DNA from: Deinococcus sp. QL22
Lineage (GTDB): Bacteria > Deinococcota > Deinococci > Deinococcales > Deinococcaceae
Assembly: GCF_023370075.1 (NCBI RefSeq)
Contig: NZ_CP097150.1
Coordinates: 605,210 to 669,209, forward strand
Length of the DNA stretch: 64,000 nucleotides
Direction of reading: 5' to 3'
A program made the translations under genes and the position numbers. The notes below the pieces were generated by a model. That model was not told the origin of the DNA, did no database searches, and saw nothing but the letters and a program-made list of their open reading frames with translations. This document shows positions 42,617 through 51,525 of this stretch, piece after piece (the stretch's first letter is position 1; each line of letters begins with the position of its first letter).

Positions 42617-44468
42617 TTAGGGCCAAACACGAACCATGTTGTGCAGGCCGAACAGGACACGGCCGTCGGGCTGCACCAGAATTGCCTGTCCACTGCTGGT
42701 TCGGGCAGGCGTGGGATCAAAGCTGGTGTCCTGCACCCCGCTGGGCTGCAGACGGTGGGCACAGGCTTGATACACGTTGTTGAGTGTGCCACTTGAATAG
42801 GGGCCAGCGACCAGGATCTTGCCGTCCTGCTGGAGAGCGACCGCCGCGATGCCAGCGCAGGGCGCTGGCCCGTTATTGATGAACAGTGCCACTCCCCCAG
42901 ACGCGAAGGCGGGATCGCGCGTGCCGCCAGGCGTGTAGCGAACGAGCGCGCCGCCGTCGAAGCGTTCCTGCTCCACACTACTTTCCACACGGGCCAGACC
43001 GCCGACCAGAATCTTTCCGTCCGCTTGGATGGCCACGGCATTCGGCTGATTCAGGTAGTTCTCGCTCGACCGAATAAACGCGTCTGTGAGCAGGCCGTCG
43101 CCACTGAAGGTCACGTCCGGCGTGCCGTCCGAGTTATAGCGCGCTAGAGCAAGCTCTCTTTGACTGAAATTGTAGTAGCGGCCGCTGACCTGCTCAAAGG
43201 CGCTGGCCCCGACCACGAGGATTTTGCCGTCCGTCTGTACCACGCTGTCCGAGGGTGTTGCGCCGTAAGAGAGGCGTCCACTGGTGTCGGGGAAGACAGA
43301 GGTGACGCGTCCATTCACGCCAAACCCAGTGTCCAGGGTGCCGTTGGGATTCAAGCGCTGAACGAGCCACTTCCCCCCGAGCTCCGACCCGGCGATAATC
43401 AACTTTCCGTCGGTTTGGAGGGCCATCGTGCGCACGAAGTAGGGCGTCACGAAGGTGCCATTCTGTGCATAGCCTGTATCGAGGGAGCCATCGGCCTGGT
43501 AGCGCCGGATCCCAGCGGAACCGACGGGCCTCACAGTGACGAGCACCTTACCGTCAGACTGTGCCAGCACTTTTTGGTCACCGGAGTTCTCATGGCGCGG
43601 CTCCAACAAGACGCGCCCACCCTGCCCAAAGGTGGTGTCGACGCTGCCGTCGGAGGTGTACCGTGTGATCTCGTCAGTCCCATAACTGAGGGTGCCATCC
43701 GGGTTTTGCCGGGTCGTCAGGTCACTCCCACGTACCAGGATCTTACCCTCCGGTGCCAGGGCGCCGTCGAATCCGATGGGGCGGTCTGGCAGGCGCTGAA
43801 AGCTCACGTCGAGGCTGCCATTGGTGGGGGTGGGGTTGGGGTGTGGTGGCCACGCAAAAGATCATGGGTTTGGCCCAGTTGGCGTGGTCAAAGTCGATGC
43901 CGTCGCCTGCATCGGTGACCACCAGGCGCAATTCCTGTTTTCCCGTAATATTGAGGTCAACGGTTTTGGTCACGCTCGCCCCGATCATGGTGCCGCTGTC
44001 GTAGGCTTTCTGGCCATCCAGATACACTTCAAACACCACAGTACCCAGGCTGCCAACTTCATCATCAATGCCGATCTGGCTGGTGAAGCGAGTACAGGTC
44101 GCGTCTGTGCCTTTGAGGCTGAAGCGCAGTTCACTGCCCGCGTGGGTGCCGTATCCACGGGTGTAGGTGACCTCGTTGAGGGTGAGCGTCTCGCCGTCTC
44201 CGGCCTGTTGCTCGCCGTTGGAGCGGTCGATCTCGATGGGGCCCCAACTATTGTGGGCAGCAAGGATCGGCTCGTAGTACAGGTTGTTTTCTCCTGCGGT
44301 CAGGCTCAGTGGCGTGAGCTGGTGTGGAGAGGCGGTGTATGACCAGGGGTAACTCACTCCACCTGCATACGGATTGGCGGTACCAGATGAGGGAGACTGA
44401 CCGCAGGCGGTCAGCCAGAGGATGAGGGCGCTTCCGACCAGCAGGGAACGGGTGAGTCGTGGGTGCAT
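42617..44468 (-). pseudogene. NPCBM plus delta-60-repeat lipoprotein with one frameshift
   Basis: Two frames form one ~615-residue exported protein. The first (44468 to about 43840) has a lipobox signal peptide (LILWLTACGQ) and an NPCBM-type carbohydrate-binding domain: LTLNEVTYTRGYGTHAGSEL, CTRFTSQIGIDDEVGSLGTV, FEVYLDGQKAYDSG. The second (to 42617) is a seven-ish-bladed array of delta-60 repeats such as ALQTDGKLIIAGSELGG, RLNPNGTLDTGFGVNGRV and VAIQADGKILVGG. Deleting one G from GGGG 43838-43841 gives the smooth linker TTPNPTPTNGSLDV. It is likely a cell-surface glycan-binding propeller. GAGG precedes the ATG. Confidence 0.85.
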
Positions 44469-44763
44469 TCCGAAGAGCCTCTAGCCACGGTGAGATGTGT
44501 AGGTTGTGAGGGGTGGCTGCTCAAAGCGTACCCCCACTGGCTTTAGTTTTCTTCAACTCTAGTTCATGAAAGCTTAGGCGCAGAAGAGGGCACAAAAGAC
44601 ACCGAGAGCGTAAGTGGTTTGTAGGGTAGGTCAAGCCGAATCTGTCCCTCCGGCGAAATGCCCCGGCTTGGACGGGCAGGCCGGAGCAGCTTTTAATTGG
44701 AGCAGGGATCTTGATCTCTGTTCGTACCCTCTAAAACATACACTCCACCGGAAGAGCTTCCCG

Positions 44764-44769
44764 TACACT
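44764..44769 (+). promoter_or_regulatory. -10 box of a leaderless transcript for the response-regulator pair
   Basis: TACACT lies 6 nt before ATG 44776. Transcription would start at the short leader ORF. Upstream of it, 44469-44763 has no gene. Confidence 0.45.
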
Positions 44770-44775
44770 CAAACC

Positions 44776-44823
44776 ATGACCCATCCTTCCAGCCTTCGGA
44801 ACATGCTGGCCCTGGTGTCATGA
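44776..44823 (+). CDS. 15-codon leader ORF coupled to a response regulator
   Basis: MTHPSSLRNMLALVS, stop; its TGA overlaps the ATG of the response regulator (ATGA), and a -10 box ends 6 nt before its own ATG. If the transcript is leaderless, ribosomes would enter here and reinitiate on the regulator. The peptide has no recognisable motif. Confidence 0.4.
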   Translation: MTHPSSLRNMLALVS

Positions 44824-45254
44824 TCCGACCTCTGCGGGTATTGCTGGTCGATGACAATCCTCTGGATCGTCAATTGGCGCAGGCCGCCTTCGAGCTTTTA
44901 GACGCCCCCTGTCACCTGGAGACGGTGGAGAGCGGCACCGCGGCTTTGAAACTTCTCCTGCATTCTGAAGCCCGTTTGCCGGATGTCATCCTGCTGGACA
45001 TCCATATGCCAGGGATGACCGGCTTTGAGGTGTTGTCTGCTCTCAAAGCCCAGCCGAGACTAGGTTTCATTCCCGTCATGATGCTCACGACCTCGGCCCA
45101 TGACGACGACATCACTCGGGCCTACACCCTGCATGCCAGTGCCTACCTCACCAAATCCAATGACTTCCACACCTTCCTTGAGCAGATCGAGAAGTGCATT
45201 GGCTTCTGGGCAGGGGCTCGATTGCCCGATTGGTCTCAGATGATCAGTGTCTAA
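44820..45254 (+). CDS. Single-domain response regulator
   Basis: A 144-aa CheY-like receiver. Acidic pocket LLVDDNPLDRQL, phosphoacceptor Asp in VILLDIHMPGMTGFE, Thr/Ser in MMLTTSAHDDDITRAY, Lys in AYLTKSNDFHTFLEQI. The variant DDNPxD and the C-terminal helix FLEQIEKC-FW resemble the RcpA-type receivers that follow phytochrome-like kinases, though no kinase is adjacent. There is no output domain, so it acts by protein contact or phosphorelay. It begins an apparent operon with a second receiver. Confidence 0.92.
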   Translation: MIRPLRVLLVDDNPLDRQLAQAAFELLDAPCHLETVESGTAALKLLLHSEARLPDVILLDIHMPGMTGFEVLSALKAQPRLGFIPVMMLTTSAHDDDITRAYTLHASAYLTKSNDFHTFLEQIEKCIGFWAGARLPDWSQMISV

Positions 45255-45319
45255 AGTCCTTCCCTCCTCGGTGCCGTTAAGCTGAGCCGTATGTGGATTG
45301 CTGCCCAGGAGCGAGGTTG

Positions 45320-45708
45320 ATGACGCCTGGGCTTGACGTGCGCCGGGTGTTAATCATTGAGGACTCCTTGGAAGATGCTTTGCTCTTAGGGCTCGCTTTT
45401 GAGGACCAGGCCCCGGACATCCAAGTGGATGCGGTCTCCGATGGAGACAGTGCCCTTGCCCTGTGCCAAACGCCCGACCCCCCTGACCTGGTGGTGTTGG
45501 ATATGCACATCCTAGGCCAGACGGCGCTCGAGATCTTGACTCAGCTTCAGCAGCAGTGTCCGGTGCCAATTCAGGTGGTGTACTGGAGCAGTCATGCCCA
45601 TCCAGCGGACGTGCAGGCCGTACTAGAGCAGGGGCCGCGACGTATCTGGAAAAGCCTCGAGAAGGCGCGGGGTTCGAACAGATCGTTCAAACCTTGCTGG
45701 CCCTCTGA
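45320..45708 (+). pseudogene. Second single-domain response regulator, one-base frameshift near the end
   Basis: A receiver domain from ATG 45320 (GAGG just upstream): VLIIEDSLEDALLLGLAFED, phosphoacceptor Asp in LVVLDMHILGQTALEIL, then VQVVYWSSHAHPADVQAVLE. The reading frame is then lost: adding one G at GGGG 45631-45634 restores EQGAATYLEKPREGAGFEQI, VQTLLAL, stop at 45708, including the conserved Lys. Without it the frame runs on to 45886 in non-protein-like sequence. The indel is in a homopolymer, so it may be a read error. Confidence 0.8.
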
Positions 45709-45817
45709 GTGGCGGTGTCCACCCTCAGGGTGCAGAGAGGGTGATGGGCCGGCGTTGACACAGGCCAGGTTGCTTTGTCCCTCAAGACTTGCGTGGGCCT
45801 TGCCTGCACCTTACCCC

Positions 45818-45851
45818 CGCCCCAGCTTTGGCTGGCAAGCGGGGCGTTTTT
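45818..45851 (+). terminator. Rho-independent terminator
   Basis: CGCCCC and AGC (45818-45826) pair with GCT and GGGGCG (45831-45846), with an internal bulge, followed by TTTTT. Confidence 0.8.
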
Positions 45852-45907
45852 CGTTAACGGGCGGACTCACTACCGCCCTTGCTTGACCTTCATATGCTAC
45901 TCAGGAT

Positions 45908-46258
45908 ATGGGGGACCACCGATTTCTGAAGCCTGAATTTAGCCCTCTACAAGCGTTCTCACGGTACGTTGCCATGCATGAATCTCTTGATTTTGACCTC
46001 CGCAGTTCACTTCGCAGCAGGCCGGACATGAGGGCCGGAGACTGGCAACAGTGGCTCAACAGTTTGCCGTGTGACACCGTTGACCTCGCAGAGGTCGAAA
46101 CCGATCTGCAGCGCCAGATTGTGTTGGCCGAGGCCCGGTTCCGGGCCGCCGTCTGGCTGGGCTACAACCGAGTAGAAGAACGCGCGGCCAGAATCGAAAT
46201 CATGGAACTCAACAGCAAGCTGATAGCAATTCAGATGCGCGTCAACGTCGCGTCTTGA
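45908..46258 (+). CDS. Hypothetical protein, 116 aa
   Basis: A soluble, mainly helical protein: SPLQAFSRYVAMHESLDFDL, RAGDWQQWLNSLPCDTVDLA, then a long helix EVETDLQRQIVLAEARFRAA, YNRVEERAARIEIMELNSKL. The helix has coiled-coil-like spacing. There is no ribosome site; TATGCT 9 nt upstream could be a -10 for a near-leaderless transcript. It is a single gene between terminators. No family is recognised. Confidence 0.6.
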   Translation: MGDHRFLKPEFSPLQAFSRYVAMHESLDFDLRSSLRSRPDMRAGDWQQWLNSLPCDTVDLAEVETDLQRQIVLAEARFRAAVWLGYNRVEERAARIEIMELNSKLIAIQMRVNVAS

Positions 46259-46382
46259 TGGCCTTGCTGGTCGTCAGAGCATCTGGCGTTCGCCGGACAC
46301 AATCGCCTTGGAGTTGAGGTTGCTCCTGTGGGAGGCAACCTCGCCGGTGTCCCCAGCCCGTCGCCTCTATGCTGTGCCGCAG

Positions 46383-46694
46383 ATGCAACCTCAAGATTTC
46401 GCCGCCAAATGGCGGGAGCTAGCTCCCAAGCTCTCGGAACGCGCCGCCTATCAGGAACACTGGCATGACCTGTGCGCGCTGCTCGGTGAACCCAGGCCCA
46501 GCAGCGACCTCACGGGCGAGGCCTACGCCTTCGAGAAGCATGTTAAGAAGGCAGGCTCCGCACTGGTTACCGCCCATACCCACCTTGACCACGCGGTGGC
46601 CGCCGCTTACGGCTGGGAGTGGCCCTTAACCGAAGACGAGGTTCTGGCCCGCTTGTTGGCCCTGAATCTGGAACGCGCTGCTGTGGTGAAGTAG
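46383..46694 (+). pseudogene. Miniature remnant of a MmeI-type DNA methyltransferase (in-frame deletion)
   Basis: A 103-residue ORF made of the two ends of one protein family. Residues 1-58 (MQPQDFAAKWRELAPKLSER, AAYQEHWHDLCALLGEPRPS, GEAYAFEKHVKKAG) match the N-terminus of MmeI-like class I N6-adenine DNA methyltransferases. Residues ~59-103 (HTHLDHAVAAAYGWEWPLTE, DEVLARLLALNLERAA) match their extreme C-terminus. The catalytic and target-recognition parts, many hundreds of residues, are missing, yet the join is in frame. TATGCT lies 9 nt before the ATG. A terminator follows. It should have no methylation activity. Confidence 0.7.
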
Positions 46695-46712
46695 AGCTTA
46701 ACGACGCCCCTG

Positions 46713-46730
46713 CCCCAGCTTTGGCTGGGG
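46713..46730 (+). terminator. Terminator hairpin
   Basis: CCCCAGC-TTTG-GCTGGGG, a perfect 7-bp stem, followed by the weak T-rich tail AGTGTCTT. The core and loop match the terminator at 45818-45851. Confidence 0.6.
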
Positions 46731-46758
46731 AGTGTCTTGGCCGTGGAAGAATCACGGT

Positions 46759-46956
46759 ATGACTTGGAAATCTGTCACCACCAATAAACTCAACGAGGGA
46801 GACACCATCAAGATCAATGGAGGTGTGACCATCCGAATCCAGAAGGTGATGGGTCGCCGGGGATCATCCGCTGAGGTCATTACCGCTGAGGGCTTGCCGG
46901 TCGAAATCCGCGATACAGACGACGTGATGCGATTGGAGAAACCAAGTCGAGGCTAA
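46759..46956 (+). CDS. Hypothetical small protein, 65 aa
   Basis: MTWKSVTTNKLNEGDTIKIN, GGVTIRIQKVMGRRGSSAEV, ITAEGLPVEIRDTDDVMRLE. It is rich in short beta-strands, with the GDTIKINGGVTIRI run suggesting a small barrel (hypermodulator or OB-like), but no family is clear. ATG 46759 is chosen over TTG 46732 by composition; GGAAGAA lies upstream. It sits in a row of small accessory genes. Confidence 0.6.
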   Translation: MTWKSVTTNKLNEGDTIKINGGVTIRIQKVMGRRGSSAEVITAEGLPVEIRDTDDVMRLEKPSRG

Positions 46957-47151
46957 ATCCTAAAAGAGAGAACATCCGTATTGGCGGGATACTCCATTAC
47001 CCTCAGCCTCTGCATCCGCGTGACCTCCTGTGGAACTCGCTGACCTGCTGGACGCCGCCTCCCACCAAGACCGGGTGTCGCAAGCAGAGCGACGGCATGG
47101 GGGAGGAACTGTGTTGGACGGCACAGCCACGGCTGTACGATTGAACAGATC

Positions 47152-47496
47152 ATGACCGTGACAGTGCACAACGCCCGCAAGCCCCTTCCAGAGGGGTATA
47201 CGCCGATCTATGTGGGCCGCAAGACCACCTATCAACCGGCGTTTGGCGCAGACTTCAGCACCCTCGGCAACCCGTTTGTCATCAATAAAAGCGCCACCCG
47301 AAGGGACACGATCATCCTCTACCGCCAATGGCTTCCGACCCGCCTTCAGGCGGACACCCCCCAAGCCCGTGCTTTAGAGGGTCTAGTTGAACGCGTGCGG
47401 GCAGGAGAGAGCCTGCTGCTCATCTGTTGGTGTGCGCCGCTGGTCTGCCATGCCGACGTGATCAAACAGGAAGTGGAGCGTCTGGTAGAGGGGTGA
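47152..47496 (+). CDS. DUF4326 domain protein
   Basis: A 114-aa protein matching DUF4326: YIGR-like TPIYVGRKTTYQPAFGADFS, TLGNPFVINKSATRRDTIIL, YRQWL, then the Cys/His pair in LLICWCAPLVCHADVIKQEV. The conserved GNPF and CWCxPxxCHAD boxes suggest a metal-binding or catalytic site. The family is frequent in phages and accessory regions, with no assigned function. TACGAT lies 13 nt upstream as a possible -10. A 31-codon membrane peptide gene follows. Confidence 0.85.
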   Translation: MTVTVHNARKPLPEGYTPIYVGRKTTYQPAFGADFSTLGNPFVINKSATRRDTIILYRQWLPTRLQADTPQARALEGLVERVRAGESLLLICWCAPLVCHADVIKQEVERLVEG

Positions 47497-47507
47497 GCGG
47501 TGACGCC

Positions 47508-47603
47508 ATGCAGTGGACGGTGTTGAGCCTGCTCATCAGCGTCGTGGTGCTGTCGGTAACGTTACTCTACCGGGCCGCAAGGACGGAGCAGAAGAGACGA
47601 TGA
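47508..47603 (+). CDS. 31-aa single-span membrane peptide
   Basis: MQWTVLSLLISVVVLSVTLL, YRAARTEQKRR: one transmembrane helix with a strongly basic C-terminus, 11 nt after the DUF4326 gene, so probably co-transcribed. Size and topology resemble small regulatory membrane peptides or type I toxins; no antisense RNA is evident. Confidence 0.5.
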   Translation: MQWTVLSLLISVVVLSVTLLYRAARTEQKRR

Positions 47604-47614
47604 TCCGCCCCTCT

Positions 47615-47632
47615 GCCCGCTTCAGCGCGGGC
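47615..47632 (+). terminator. Terminator-like hairpin
   Basis: GCCCGC-N6-GCGGGC followed by GTCTT, just after the 31-codon gene. Confidence 0.5.
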
Positions 47633-47696
47633 GTCTTGCTGCTAAGAAGAGGGCGTCACGGGCTTCGTTCCTAAATTGTAACTTGGCTTCCTAACG

Positions 47697-48800
47697 CAAC
47701 TTTCAGATTTTCCAGTAGTCACGGCCCATACGCTGAGGTACCGCTTCATCCACCATCACCGTCTGCAATACCGCCTGGACGTGATGTGTCGCGTGCTGGA
47801 GGTCTCGGTGAGCGGCTATCACAGTTGGCGAAGAAGGCCTGTCTCCGATCAACGGCACAGGGATGCGCTGCTCCAGCAGCGCATCCCTGAAATCCATCAG
47901 CGCCGCAAAGGGCGTTATGGAGCCCAGTGCATTCACGCTGAGCTGCGTGCAGAGGGGATTCATATCTCCAGGAAGCGTGTCGCCCGCCTGATGCGTACTG
48001 GGGGTCTGCGGGCCAGAGGCAAACGACGCTGGGTGCGCACGACAGACAGTACCCATCCCTTTCCGGTCTGCCCGACTCTCCTGGACCGTCAGTTCGACGT
48101 CCAACAGCAGGGTGAGGTCTGGGCTTCCGATTTGACCTTTGTTCCCACGAAAGAAGGCTGGCGGTACCTGGCGGTCACCCTCGATCTGCATTCGCGCGCG
48201 GTGGTGGGCTATGCCATGGACGCCCATATGCCAGCCACATTGCCGCTTGCTGCCCTCCAGATGGCAGTGCTGCGTCGCTGTCCAGCGCCTGGTCTGCTTC
48301 GTCACAGCGACCGTGGAACTAAACAACCCTGCACTGAAAGTACAGGGGTTTGGAAGCGACTAAAGTCGCCTTGACGCTATGACCCTTACGCCGCTCTCTC
48401 TTGGACGGGTCGCCTTTCATTCCGTATCGGTTGCAGGGTAGTTTTTACCTTCTCTGCCGAAATGTCTGATCTCACAGCCGCTTGCACTAAAGTACATGGC
48501 TTAAGACCAGCGCGTTGGAACAGTCAATACGCCAGTCGGATAGTTCAGGGAGAATTGGCCCGCCTGCGAGCCAAGGGGAGCATGAGCCGGAAGGGGAATT
48601 GCTGGGACAATGCTGTCGTGGAGAGCTTTTTCAGCTCCCTGAAAAGGGAGCTGTTCGAGGACAACATCTTCGAGAACCGCACGGTGGCTCGGCAGGCCAT
48701 CTTCGAATACACCTTGGTCTTCTACAACCGACAGCGCCGCCACTCCACACTGGGCGACTTGATGCCTCACGAGTTCGAACGCCAAGCTGAAGCCGCTTAA
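47697..48800 (+). pseudogene. IS3-family transposase (orfB) interrupted by a 204-bp insertion
   Basis: Left part: VMCRVLEVSVSGYHSWRRRP, the HTH_21 box GRYGAQCIHAELRAEGIHIS, first catalytic Asp in VWASDLTFVPTKEGWRYLAV, second in LLRHSDRG. The right part resumes with SQYASRIVQGELARLRAKGS and the catalytic Glu in NCWDNAVVESFFSSLKREL. The reading is broken between RG (48317) and SQY (48522) by foreign DNA; joining them restores HSDRGSQYAS exactly. There is no orfA upstream, so the element is also 5'-truncated. Inactive. Confidence 0.88.
48318..48521. mobile_element. 204-bp non-autonomous insertion, possible IS200/IS605-type PATE
   Basis: Inserted in the IS3 transposase without a detectable target duplication (at most one ambiguous base). 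It has subterminal hairpins at both ends: CCCTGCACT-GAA-AGTACAGGG and GCGACT-AA-AGTCGC on the left, AGCC...TGCACTAAAGTACA...GGCT on the right. The left and right hairpins share the TGCACT...AGTACA core. There is no ORF and no terminal inverted repeat. These are the traits of palindrome-associated elements mobilised by IS200/IS605 (TnpA-Y1) enzymes; the class is inferred. Confidence 0.55.
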
Positions 48801-48875
48801 CCTCAACGACGCAATAGCGGGGCAGCCCTAAACGCTTGTCGGGGAAGTCGGCCTGCGGTAGGAGGGCCGCGTTTC

Positions 48876-49817
48876 TTACTCCGGGCCGAGCAGTTGGCGC
48901 GCGGTGGCGGAGTCGACAATCAGTGTCTTCATGAACTTGCCGCGCAGGGCGGCGCGGATCGCCGCGCATTTCTTGTCGCCCGCAACGATGCAGATCGAGT
49001 GCCGGTGCTGGCGCAGGGACGCCAGTTCCGGGCCACTGGAACGGCGGTTGATGCGGATGTCTCGGTACGTCCCATCCTCGCGGAAGAACATGGTCGCAAT
49101 GTCCCCGACAACGCCTTCTTGGTGCAGTTCGCGCAAGTTGTCCTGTTCCAGGTAACCCGAGCTGTAGATGTAGGACTGGGCATCGGGAACACCAATGCTG
49201 TACAACACGATGGACGCCCTGGCCGCTTCGTCACGCACCCGGGTAATCAGGCGCTCCCGGAACATCGCCTCCTTCGTCTCGGCGTGATCGAAGTACGCAG
49301 GAATGGGCAACAGGCTGGACCGGGCGCAGTAGTTCTCGGCAAATGCGGTGATGATCGCCGCCGCGTACGTGAACCCGTGCCCGCTGTTGCCCGACCCGTT
49401 GATCTGCACGACCTGCATGTGCGGCAGGGGACGCGGGATGAGCTTGGTGGCCAGTTCGGAGATGGTAGCGCCCCACGCCAGGCCGATGATGTCGCCCGGC
49501 TGGATGATGCTGTTGAGGTAGTGCGCCGCGAAGGCCGTGACCTTCGCGGTGCGCGCGGCGACGCTGGCGTCCGGCAGGACCGGGACCACCAGCACCCGTG
49601 GCACTTCGTACTGCTGTTCGATATGCCGCTCCAGCTCGAGGCCCTGCTGTCGGTGATCATGAATGCGAAACTCGACGAGTCCCTGCTCTTTCGCCAGGCT
49701 GAGCAACCGGGAGACGCGGCTGCGTGACAGTCCGAGTTGCTCGGCGATTTCCTCAGTCTTGAGGTTCAGGTGGTAGTACATCCTGGCCACCTGCAGCGGC
49801 TCATCCAGTGTCTTCAT
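48876..49817 (-). CDS. SorC/DeoR-type sugar-binding transcriptional regulator
   Basis: A 313-aa regulator. HTH at residues ~18-45 (LKTEEIAEQLGLSRSRVSRL), then the SorC effector domain: LVVPVLPDASVAARTAKVTA, IIGLAWGATISELATKL, ASIVLYSIGVPDAQSYIYSS, GDIATMFFREDG. It ends CIVAGDKKCAAIRAALRGKF, a conserved sugar-phosphate-site block. Such proteins sense phosphorylated sugars or polyols. It is the last gene of the phn-like/glpD operon but also has its own -10 (TAATGT, 6 nt before the ATG), so it can be made independently. It is the likely controller of the operon. Confidence 0.93.
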   Translation of the reverse strand: MKTLDEPLQVARMYYHLNLKTEEIAEQLGLSRSRVSRLLSLAKEQGLVEFRIHDHRQQGLELERHIEQQYEVPRVLVVPVLPDASVAARTAKVTAFAAHYLNSIIQPGDIIGLAWGATISELATKLIPRPLPHMQVVQINGSGNSGHGFTYAAAIITAFAENYCARSSLLPIPAYFDHAETKEAMFRERLITRVRDEAARASIVLYSIGVPDAQSYIYSSGYLEQDNLRELHQEGVVGDIATMFFREDGTYRDIRINRRSSGPELASLRQHRHSICIVAGDKKCAAIRAALRGKFMKTLIVDSATARQLLGPE

Positions 49818-49823
49818 GGGGGA

Positions 49824-49829
49824 ACATTA
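49824..49829 (-). promoter_or_regulatory. -10 box for the SorC-type regulator, leaderless
   Basis: TAATGT on the minus strand, 6 nt before the ATG at 49817, with CTCGAC about 16 nt further upstream as a possible -35. Confidence 0.45.
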
Positions 49830-49892
49830 CAACTCCTAGACTCATGTCGAGCCATAACGCGGGGAAGCGGATGCGGGTGGGACGGAATCATG

Positions 49893-51497
49893 TCACAGTG
49901 TGGCGTTCGCGGGAGCGTGCTCCGGCAGCGTGATTTCCGGTGGGCGGCCCGGCAACTGATACGCCGAGGCCAGTTGCTGGTACTGCACGACCTGCTCAGC
50001 CTGCCATGCGGGGTCGTGGCCGAGTTCTTCTGCGAGGAGCTCGGCTACGCGCGGGGCGGCTTCCAGGCTGGCGCGTGCGTTCAGCAGCAGGGCGCGCGTG
50101 CGGCGGGACAGTACGTCCTCGACGGTGCGGGCCAGCTCGAAGCGCGCCGCCCAGCGCACCTGCGCCTCCAGGTCCGGTAGGTCCGGGTGAAGCCGGCGAT
50201 CGGCGCCCTCGAGTTGCAGGACTGCGTCGGCGTCACTGCCGTATGCCTGTAGGGCGCCCCCGGTCCGCTCAGTCCAGCCGTGCAGATGGAGCCGTTGGGT
50301 GCGGCACTCGCGTGGGGGCAGACCGGCCACCTCGGCGCTCTTGTTGATGGTGTCCTCGCCCATCTTGCGGTAGGTTGTCCATTTGCCGCCGGTGATGGTC
50401 ACCAGGCCGGATTCAGCGACCCGCAGCACGTGGTCGCGTGACAGGGCGGCGGTTGACTGATCCTTCTCGGCCTTCACAAGGGGGCGCAGGCCGGCGAAGA
50501 CGCTCAGCACGTCGGTCCGGCCTGGGGAGGGGTCGAGATAGCGGGCGGCCGTCCGCAGGATGAACTCAACTTCCTCCTCCAGCGGGCGAGGCTCCATGGT
50601 GGCCCGCTCCACGGAGGTGTCGGTCGTACCGAGAACCACCCGGTCATGCCACGGCACCGCGAACAATACCCGGCCGTCGTCGGTGCGGGGAATCATCACG
50701 GCGCTGTCACCCGGCAGGAAGCGCTTGTCCACGACCAGGTGCACGCCCTGACTGAGTGACAGCATCTTGGCGGCGTCCGGTTCATCCATGCGGCGGATTT
50801 CGTCCACGAAGACACCGGTGGCGTTGATGACCCCGCGAGCGCGCAGTTCAAATTCCTCACCGGTCTCCGCGTCGCGGACGAGCACGCCGGCGACGCGTCC
50901 TCTCGTTTTTATGAGGCCTGTGACGGGCAGGTAGTTCAGGGCGGTGCCGCCCGCGTTCTGGAAGGTGCGCAGCAGCGTTATGGCCAGCCGGGCGTCATCG
51001 AACTGACCGTCAAAATACAGAATGCCGCCGCGCAGACCGTCGTGACGCAGGGTGGGGGCTCGCTGCAGCGCCGCGTCGCGGCCCAGTTGCTTGCTGCTTG
51101 CGAGGTTCAGTTTCCCCGCCAGCAGGTCGTACAACTTCAGGCCCACGCCGTAGTATGGCCCGGCCCACCAGTTGTAGGCTGGCACGACGAACCCCAGGTC
51201 ACGCACCAGGTGCGGCGCGTTGCGGCGTAGCAGCCCGCGCTCACGGAGTGCTTCGCGCACCAGACCGATGTTACCCTGCGCGAGGTAGCGCACACCGCCG
51301 TGCACAAGTTTGGTACTGCGGCTGCTGGTGCCCTTGGCAAAATCGTGCGCTTCGAGCAGCAGTGTGCGGTAACCGCGCGTGGCGGCGTCCACGGCGGCGC
51401 CGAGCCCGGTGGCCCCACCACCGATAATGATGAGGTCCCACTGATCCGAGGCGTTCAAGGCATTGAGTTGTGAGCTTCGTTTGAGTGGTATTGCCAT
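49893..51497 (-). CDS. glpD: Aerobic glycerol-3-phosphate dehydrogenase
   Basis: A 534-aa FAD enzyme that oxidises glycerol-3-phosphate to dihydroxyacetone phosphate at the membrane, passing electrons to quinone. The FAD-binding loop is DLIIIGGGATGLGAAVDAAT, followed by the GlpD signature KGTSSRSTKLVHGGVRYLAQ. Further motifs are GILYFDGQFDDARLAITLLR, GVINATGVFVDEIR and GLVTITGGKWTTYRKMGEDT. The C-terminal DAO_C helical domain is present. GGAG precedes ATG 51497. It lies 28 nt after the HAD gene in the phn-like operon, pointing to a glycerol-phosphate-type product of the imported compound. Confidence 0.96.
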   Translation of the reverse strand: MAIPLKRSSQLNALNASDQWDLIIIGGGATGLGAAVDAATRGYRTLLLEAHDFAKGTSSRSTKLVHGGVRYLAQGNIGLVREALRERGLLRRNAPHLVRDLGFVVPAYNWWAGPYYGVGLKLYDLLAGKLNLASSKQLGRDAALQRAPTLRHDGLRGGILYFDGQFDDARLAITLLRTFQNAGGTALNYLPVTGLIKTRGRVAGVLVRDAETGEEFELRARGVINATGVFVDEIRRMDEPDAAKMLSLSQGVHLVVDKRFLPGDSAVMIPRTDDGRVLFAVPWHDRVVLGTTDTSVERATMEPRPLEEEVEFILRTAARYLDPSPGRTDVLSVFAGLRPLVKAEKDQSTAALSRDHVLRVAESGLVTITGGKWTTYRKMGEDTINKSAEVAGLPPRECRTQRLHLHGWTERTGGALQAYGSDADAVLQLEGADRRLHPDLPDLEAQVRWAARFELARTVEDVLSRRTRALLLNARASLEAAPRVAELLAEELGHDPAWQAEQVVQYQQLASAYQLPGRPPEITLPEHAPANATL

Positions 51498-51525
51498 GGT
51501 TATTCTCCGTTCCGATGTGTCATCC

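Noticed and set aside
49247..49660. Second minus-strand frame inside the SorC regulator
   Set aside because: Arg/Ser/Thr-rich out-of-frame reading of a fully conserved regulator.
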